Below, piece after piece: positions 61,061-64,000 of a stretch of DNA of 64,000 bases. Positions within the stretch are counted from its first letter, which is position 1. Every line of letters starts with the position of its first letter. The translations under genes and the position numbers were made by a program. The notes below the pieces were generated by a model. It saw nothing but the letters and a program-made list of their open reading frames with translations, was not told where the DNA came from and searched no databases. This DNA comes from Faecalibacterium sp. (GTDB lineage Bacteria > Bacillota > Clostridia > Oscillospirales > Ruminococcaceae), in the NCBI GenBank assembly GCA_020025825.1, contig JAHHRL010000004.1, positions 61,603 through 125,602 of the forward strand. The letters are read 5' to 3'.

Positions 61061-62119
61061 ATGGAACAAATTCAATCTTTCTTAAAACGAAAAAACGTAG
61101 TTATTTCTGCTCACCGTTATTTTATCGATGCCATGAGCGCTATGGCGCAAGGTCTGTTCGCAAGCCTGCTGATTGGCACCATTATTAAAACAGCAGGCGA
61201 GCAAATTAACCTGCCGTTTCTGGTCGAAATCGGTAAATATGCACAAAGCATGAGTGGCCCTGCTATGGCATGCGCCATTGGCTACGCATTGTCCGCACCG
61301 CCGCTGGTTTTGTTCAGTTTGATTACCGTCGGCCATACTGCCAATAGTTTGGGCGGAACCGGCGGCCCCTTGGCGGTTTTGTTTATCGCCATTATTGCGG
61401 CTGAACTGGGCAAGCTCGTCAGCAAGGAAACAAAAGTTGATATTTTGGTTACCCCCCTTGTTACCTTGCTAGGCGGCGTCGGGCTGTCCTTTTTGATTGC
61501 TGCTCCCATTGGTTCGGCTGCTGATAGTGTCGGCACACTGATTCGCTGGGCTACCGAGCAAGCTCCCTTTATCATGGGTATTGTAATTGCTGTTATTATG
61601 GGCATGGCACTTACCCTGCCTATTTCTTCCGCAGCAATTTGCCACGCATTAGGCCTGACCGGTTTAGCCGGCGGCGCAGCAGTTGCGGGCTGCTGTGCAC
61701 AAATGATTGGCTTTGCTGTTATGAGCTACCGTGAAAACGGAATTGGCGGCTTAATCAGTCAGGGATTGGGCACCAGTATGCTGCAAATGGGCAATATTGT
61801 AAAAAATCCTCGTATCTGGATTGCCCCCACGTTGGCAAGCGCTATTACAGGACCTTTGGCTACCTGCGTATTCCATTTGAATATGAATGGTGCCGCAATT
61901 GCTTCCGGCATGGGTACCTGTGGTCTCGTAGGACAAATCGGCGTATACAGCGGCTGGCTGAACGACATCGCTGCGGGTGTTAAAACCGGCATTACCGGCA
62001 TGGACTGGCTGGGCATGATTTTGATTTGTTTTGTACTGCCCGCAATTTTAAGCGTTGTCTTTTGTGAGATTGAGCGCAAGCTGGGTTGGATTAAGGAAAA
62101 CGACCTGAAACTGGATTAA
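61061..62119 (+). CDS. PTS EIIC_2-type membrane transporter, stand-alone
   Basis: 352 residues, about ten membrane helices. It belongs to the PTS_EIIC_2 group (KNVVISAHRYFIDAMSAMAQGLFASLLIGTIIKT at the start, VTPLVTLLGGVGLSFLIAAPIGS, TLPISSAAICHALGLTGLAGGAAVAGCCAQMIGFAV). No IIA or IIB gene is adjacent, and in this family stand-alone IIC proteins may not act through phosphorylation at all. Substrate unknown. RBS GAGAGGAG; own transcript ending in a strong hairpin. Confidence 0.85.
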   Translation: MEQIQSFLKRKNVVISAHRYFIDAMSAMAQGLFASLLIGTIIKTAGEQINLPFLVEIGKYAQSMSGPAMACAIGYALSAPPLVLFSLITVGHTANSLGGTGGPLAVLFIAIIAAELGKLVSKETKVDILVTPLVTLLGGVGLSFLIAAPIGSAADSVGTLIRWATEQAPFIMGIVIAVIMGMALTLPISSAAICHALGLTGLAGGAAVAGCCAQMIGFAVMSYRENGIGGLISQGLGTSMLQMGNIVKNPRIWIAPTLASAITGPLATCVFHLNMNGAAIASGMGTCGLVGQIGVYSGWLNDIAAGVKTGITGMDWLGMILICFVLPAILSVVFCEIERKLGWIKENDLKLD

Positions 62120-62140
62120 GTTATTTTCACCATAAAACAA

Positions 62141-62172
62141 AAAAGCGGCACAGGGCACCCTGTGCCGCTTTT
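62141..62172. terminator. Terminator between PTS IIC and C39-like genes
   Basis: A perfect 15-base palindromic stem (62141-62155 with 62158-62172), two-base apparent loop; T-runs both ways. Confidence 0.8.
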
Positions 62173-62177
62173 TTGTT

Positions 62178-62801
62178 TTACCCTTCTTTTTTACACAGCG
62201 CCACCGCATAAGCGTCTTGCTCTTTATGGCGCTGTTCTACTAAAACCTTCGGGTATGGGCAGCAGCCATGATTTTCCCACGGGTCATTAAACCAGTAGTT
62301 TTCTTCATCATAGCCGACCAGTAAAAGGCAATGCTCATGGTCTTTCCAAACAAAAGGCTGACCATCGGGCAGGGTCCATCGGCTTACACTTTCACTGGGT
62401 TCAAAATTCAGAGTTGCCCAAAAAACAACAGGCATTCCGTTATCAATATATTCCTCACATAACTGCTTTGCGGTTTTTCCGCTTTCGTCTATTACAGCAT
62501 ATTCCTGACTTTTCCCATAGGCTTGCAGTACGCTTTCCACCGCTTTTACAATACAAGGTGCATAACAGCCCCATCCGGTGCGGTCTCTTGGTTCATTGAT
62601 ATAATAATACATCGGATTGGGTGCTACCATAGCTTCGCCCTCGCCCTTAGAATACCCACGAGGTAAATGGAAATCAATAAAAGTATCCGGACTGATAGGT
62701 ATGCCCAAATACTGCAACAGCATTACAGTCGAAACACTTTCGCAGCCGTAAACCCAGCGTTCCGTTTGGTCGATATAAGGCACCTGTAAAATATGTGACA
62801 T
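62178..62801 (-). CDS. C39-like cysteine peptidase, no signal peptide
   Basis: 207 residues from the ATG at 62801 (AAAGGA at ~10 bases). Peptidase_C39_2 marks are VPYIDQTERWVYGCESVSTVMLLQYLG (active Cys ~20), KDHEHCLLLVGYDEENYWFNDPW (His and Asn/Asp) and an intermediate MPVVFWATLN. The usual export signal is missing, so it may act inside the cell or be released by lysis. Its target is unknown; relatives cut bacteriocin leaders or act in the wall. It is divergent from udk. Confidence 0.8.
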   Translation of the reverse strand: MSHILQVPYIDQTERWVYGCESVSTVMLLQYLGIPISPDTFIDFHLPRGYSKGEGEAMVAPNPMYYYINEPRDRTGWGCYAPCIVKAVESVLQAYGKSQEYAVIDESGKTAKQLCEEYIDNGMPVVFWATLNFEPSESVSRWTLPDGQPFVWKDHEHCLLLVGYDEENYWFNDPWENHGCCPYPKVLVEQRHKEQDAYAVALCKKEG

Positions 62802-62887
62802 TTTTTGTATTCCTTTCATAGCAAAGGTTGTTTGTCTGTGGTATACTCTTTAGTGATGTAAATTTGTACAGCCGAAAGGAGCAGCAC

Positions 62888-63517
62888 ATGAACACAATTA
62901 TCATTGCCATCGCAGGTGGTAGCGGAAGCGGCAAAACCACCCTCGCAAATCGGCTGAAGGAACATTTCGGTCCTAACGAGGCAATCCTTATCTCCCATGA
63001 CAACTACTATAAACGTCATGATGACATGACATACGAAGAGCGCACCAAGCTCAACTATGACCACCCGGATGCTTTTGATACCCCATTACTGGTAAAGCAG
63101 CTGCGTGACCTGAAAAACGGCATCGCAGTCGACTGCCCCACTTATGATTATACCTTACACAACCGTGCACAGGCAACTATCCACTACGAGCCGGCACCCG
63201 TTATCATTGTGGAAGGCTTTATGCTGTTTGTGGAAAAGCAGTTGACCGACTTGTTTGACTTCCGCATCTTTGTAGATACCGATGCAGACGAGCGTATTCT
63301 GCGCCGCATCCTGCGTGACGTAAACGAGCGTGGCCGTACACTGGATAGTGTCATCAATCAGTATCTAACCACTGTAAAACCCATGCATGAGGCTTTTGTA
63401 GAGCCTTCCAAGCGCAAGGCCGACCTGATTGTTCCGGAAGGCGGCAACAATGCTGTTGCGCTGGACGTGTTGGTTCGCTATATCGAAAACCACCTGCGCA
63501 ATAATCCCCACACCTAA
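62888..63517 (+). CDS. udk: Uridine kinase
   Basis: 209 residues from the ATG at 62888 (GAAAGGAGCAGCAC upstream). P-loop IAGGSGSGKTTLANRL, ISHDNYYKRHDDM, NYDHPDAFDTPLLVKQL, VDCPTYDYTLHNR, VIIVEGFMLFVEKQL and RILRRILRDVNERGRTLDSVINQYLTTVKPMHEAFVEPSKR are the ordered blocks of Udk. It phosphorylates uridine and cytidine for salvage. Last complete gene of the window. Confidence 0.94.
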   Translation: MNTIIIAIAGGSGSGKTTLANRLKEHFGPNEAILISHDNYYKRHDDMTYEERTKLNYDHPDAFDTPLLVKQLRDLKNGIAVDCPTYDYTLHNRAQATIHYEPAPVIIVEGFMLFVEKQLTDLFDFRIFVDTDADERILRRILRDVNERGRTLDSVINQYLTTVKPMHEAFVEPSKRKADLIVPEGGNNAVALDVLVRYIENHLRNNPHT

Positions 63518-63520
63518 GAT

Positions 63521-63554
63521 AAAAGGTACCATGGAAACTACCGTGGTACCTTTT
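63521..63554 (+). terminator. Terminator of udk
   Basis: A 14-base stem with a single mismatch (63521-63534 with 63541-63554) and a T-rich tail. Confidence 0.8.
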
Positions 63555-64000
63555 CTTTTTATAATGCATAATACAACAAAAGAGCGGTGTGGCTTTCGGA
63601 TGCGCTAGACAAGGAAGTAATTCAGAAAACACGAAAGTACTTTCATCTGGGAATGCCGAACCGATTTACACGTAACCATCTGTCAGGGGTGATCCTTCGG
63701 GATTGCCCCCGATTTTTTGGTTTCGTCCAACAGTGGGAGAATGCTAAAAGCTCTGCCTTTTGCCGTGAAAAGGCTTTTTGGGGGGAGAACCCCAACCCCT
63801 TTTCACAACTGGTAATCACACGGTTTCTAAAAAATAGTTAGCAAATTCAGTAGGCTATGATATAATGCTGAGAAAGTAAAGTGTTAGACTTATCAACATA
63901 AATCGAACACTCATTGCAAATAAAATGCAGAATTCCCGTAAATTCACCTCATTCGCTGTTTATGGGGAAGATTTCTCGTGAGATAGAGTTTAAAATTTAG
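63555..64000. other. Final stretch with no recognised gene
   Basis: 446 bases. A plus-strand open frame (63587-63841) has no ribosome site or recognisable protein and is probably not coding. A GC-rich 10-base hairpin with a TTCG loop (63686-63695 with 63700-63709) followed by TTTTTT (63713-63718) looks like a rho-independent terminator with no gene before it. The last 150 bases are AT-rich without clear signals. A small RNA is possible. Confidence 0.5.
63686..63718 (+). terminator. Orphan terminator-like hairpin
   Basis: GGGGTGATCC-TTCG-GGATTGCCCC with two G-T wobbles, then a six-T run. No coding frame ends just before it. Confidence 0.6.

Noticed and set aside
63587..63841. An 84-residue open frame at the right end
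   Set aside because: No ribosome site, no family match and it contains a terminator-like hairpin in the middle.

Overview
This window comes from a low-to-moderate-GC Gram-positive anaerobe of class Clostridia, most likely of the Oscillospiraceae/Ruminococcaceae type. The evidence is a cysteine T-box leader, an IreB-type phosphoprotein, an IspH-S1 fusion, dipicolinate synthase (so the lineage makes or made spores), ECF vitamin transporters, many rho-independent terminators and no outer-membrane genes. The genus cannot be fixed from sequence alone. Almost all of the window is chromosomal backbone; the only clear mobile signal is a serine recombinase cut by the left edge.

Layout. 0-1 kb: recombinase and its small SHOCT-like partner. 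1-5.8 kb: a leftward cell-surface operon with a CDP-glycerol-type glycerophosphotransferase, a CPBP membrane protease and a YidC-like/sulfatase-like fusion. 6-8.1 kb: two peptidoglycan-binding proteins, one an M15-type peptidase. 8.3-13 kb: two unknowns, Sir2, NAD(P)HX dehydratase, Ogt and a flavin reductase-rubredoxin. 13-19 kb: a double GT-C mannosyltransferase-like protein, cysS with its T-box, and asnA. 19-29.7 kb: pgsA, rimO, recX-recA, prmC-yqhQ, a two-component system with a repeat lipoprotein, deoC, an unlisted 43-residue membrane peptide and a GtrA protein. 29.8-40 kb: ispH-rpsA, plsC, cmk, a flavoprotein, a sugar epimerase-like protein, icd, a CDF transporter, an amidohydrolase and xpt. 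40-47 kb: an ABC polysaccharide exporter with two large tandem-domain glycosyltransferases, then a D,D-carboxypeptidase. 47-51.5 kb: spoVFA-spoVFB and a pantothenate/CoA group (ECF S component, coaX, coaBC). 51.6-53 kb: two membrane-anchored transcription regulators facing each other. 53-58.6 kb: cca, murC, a cobalamin-riboswitch-controlled uptake pair, a MazF-type RNase, acpS and ireB. 58.7-63.5 kb: a GH25 lysozyme with repeats, a PTS IIC protein, a C39-like peptidase and udk. The last ~480 bases hold no recognised gene.

The strongest themes are envelope building and remodelling (three separate loci), cofactor supply (CoA, B12, isoprenoid) and information processing. The observations most worth following are the YidC-like/sulfatase fusion, in which the usual groove arginine is an asparagine; the pair of membrane-tethered regulators, with a textbook 19-bp-spacer MerR promoter; a 19-bp palindrome over the recA -35 box; and the B12 riboswitch driving a transcobalamin-like lipoprotein plus ECF S component. 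I found no CRISPR array, tRNA or rRNA gene, prophage or recognisable defence system. Start codons were re-chosen where an upstream ribosome binding site clearly favours an internal start; this is stated in each entry.
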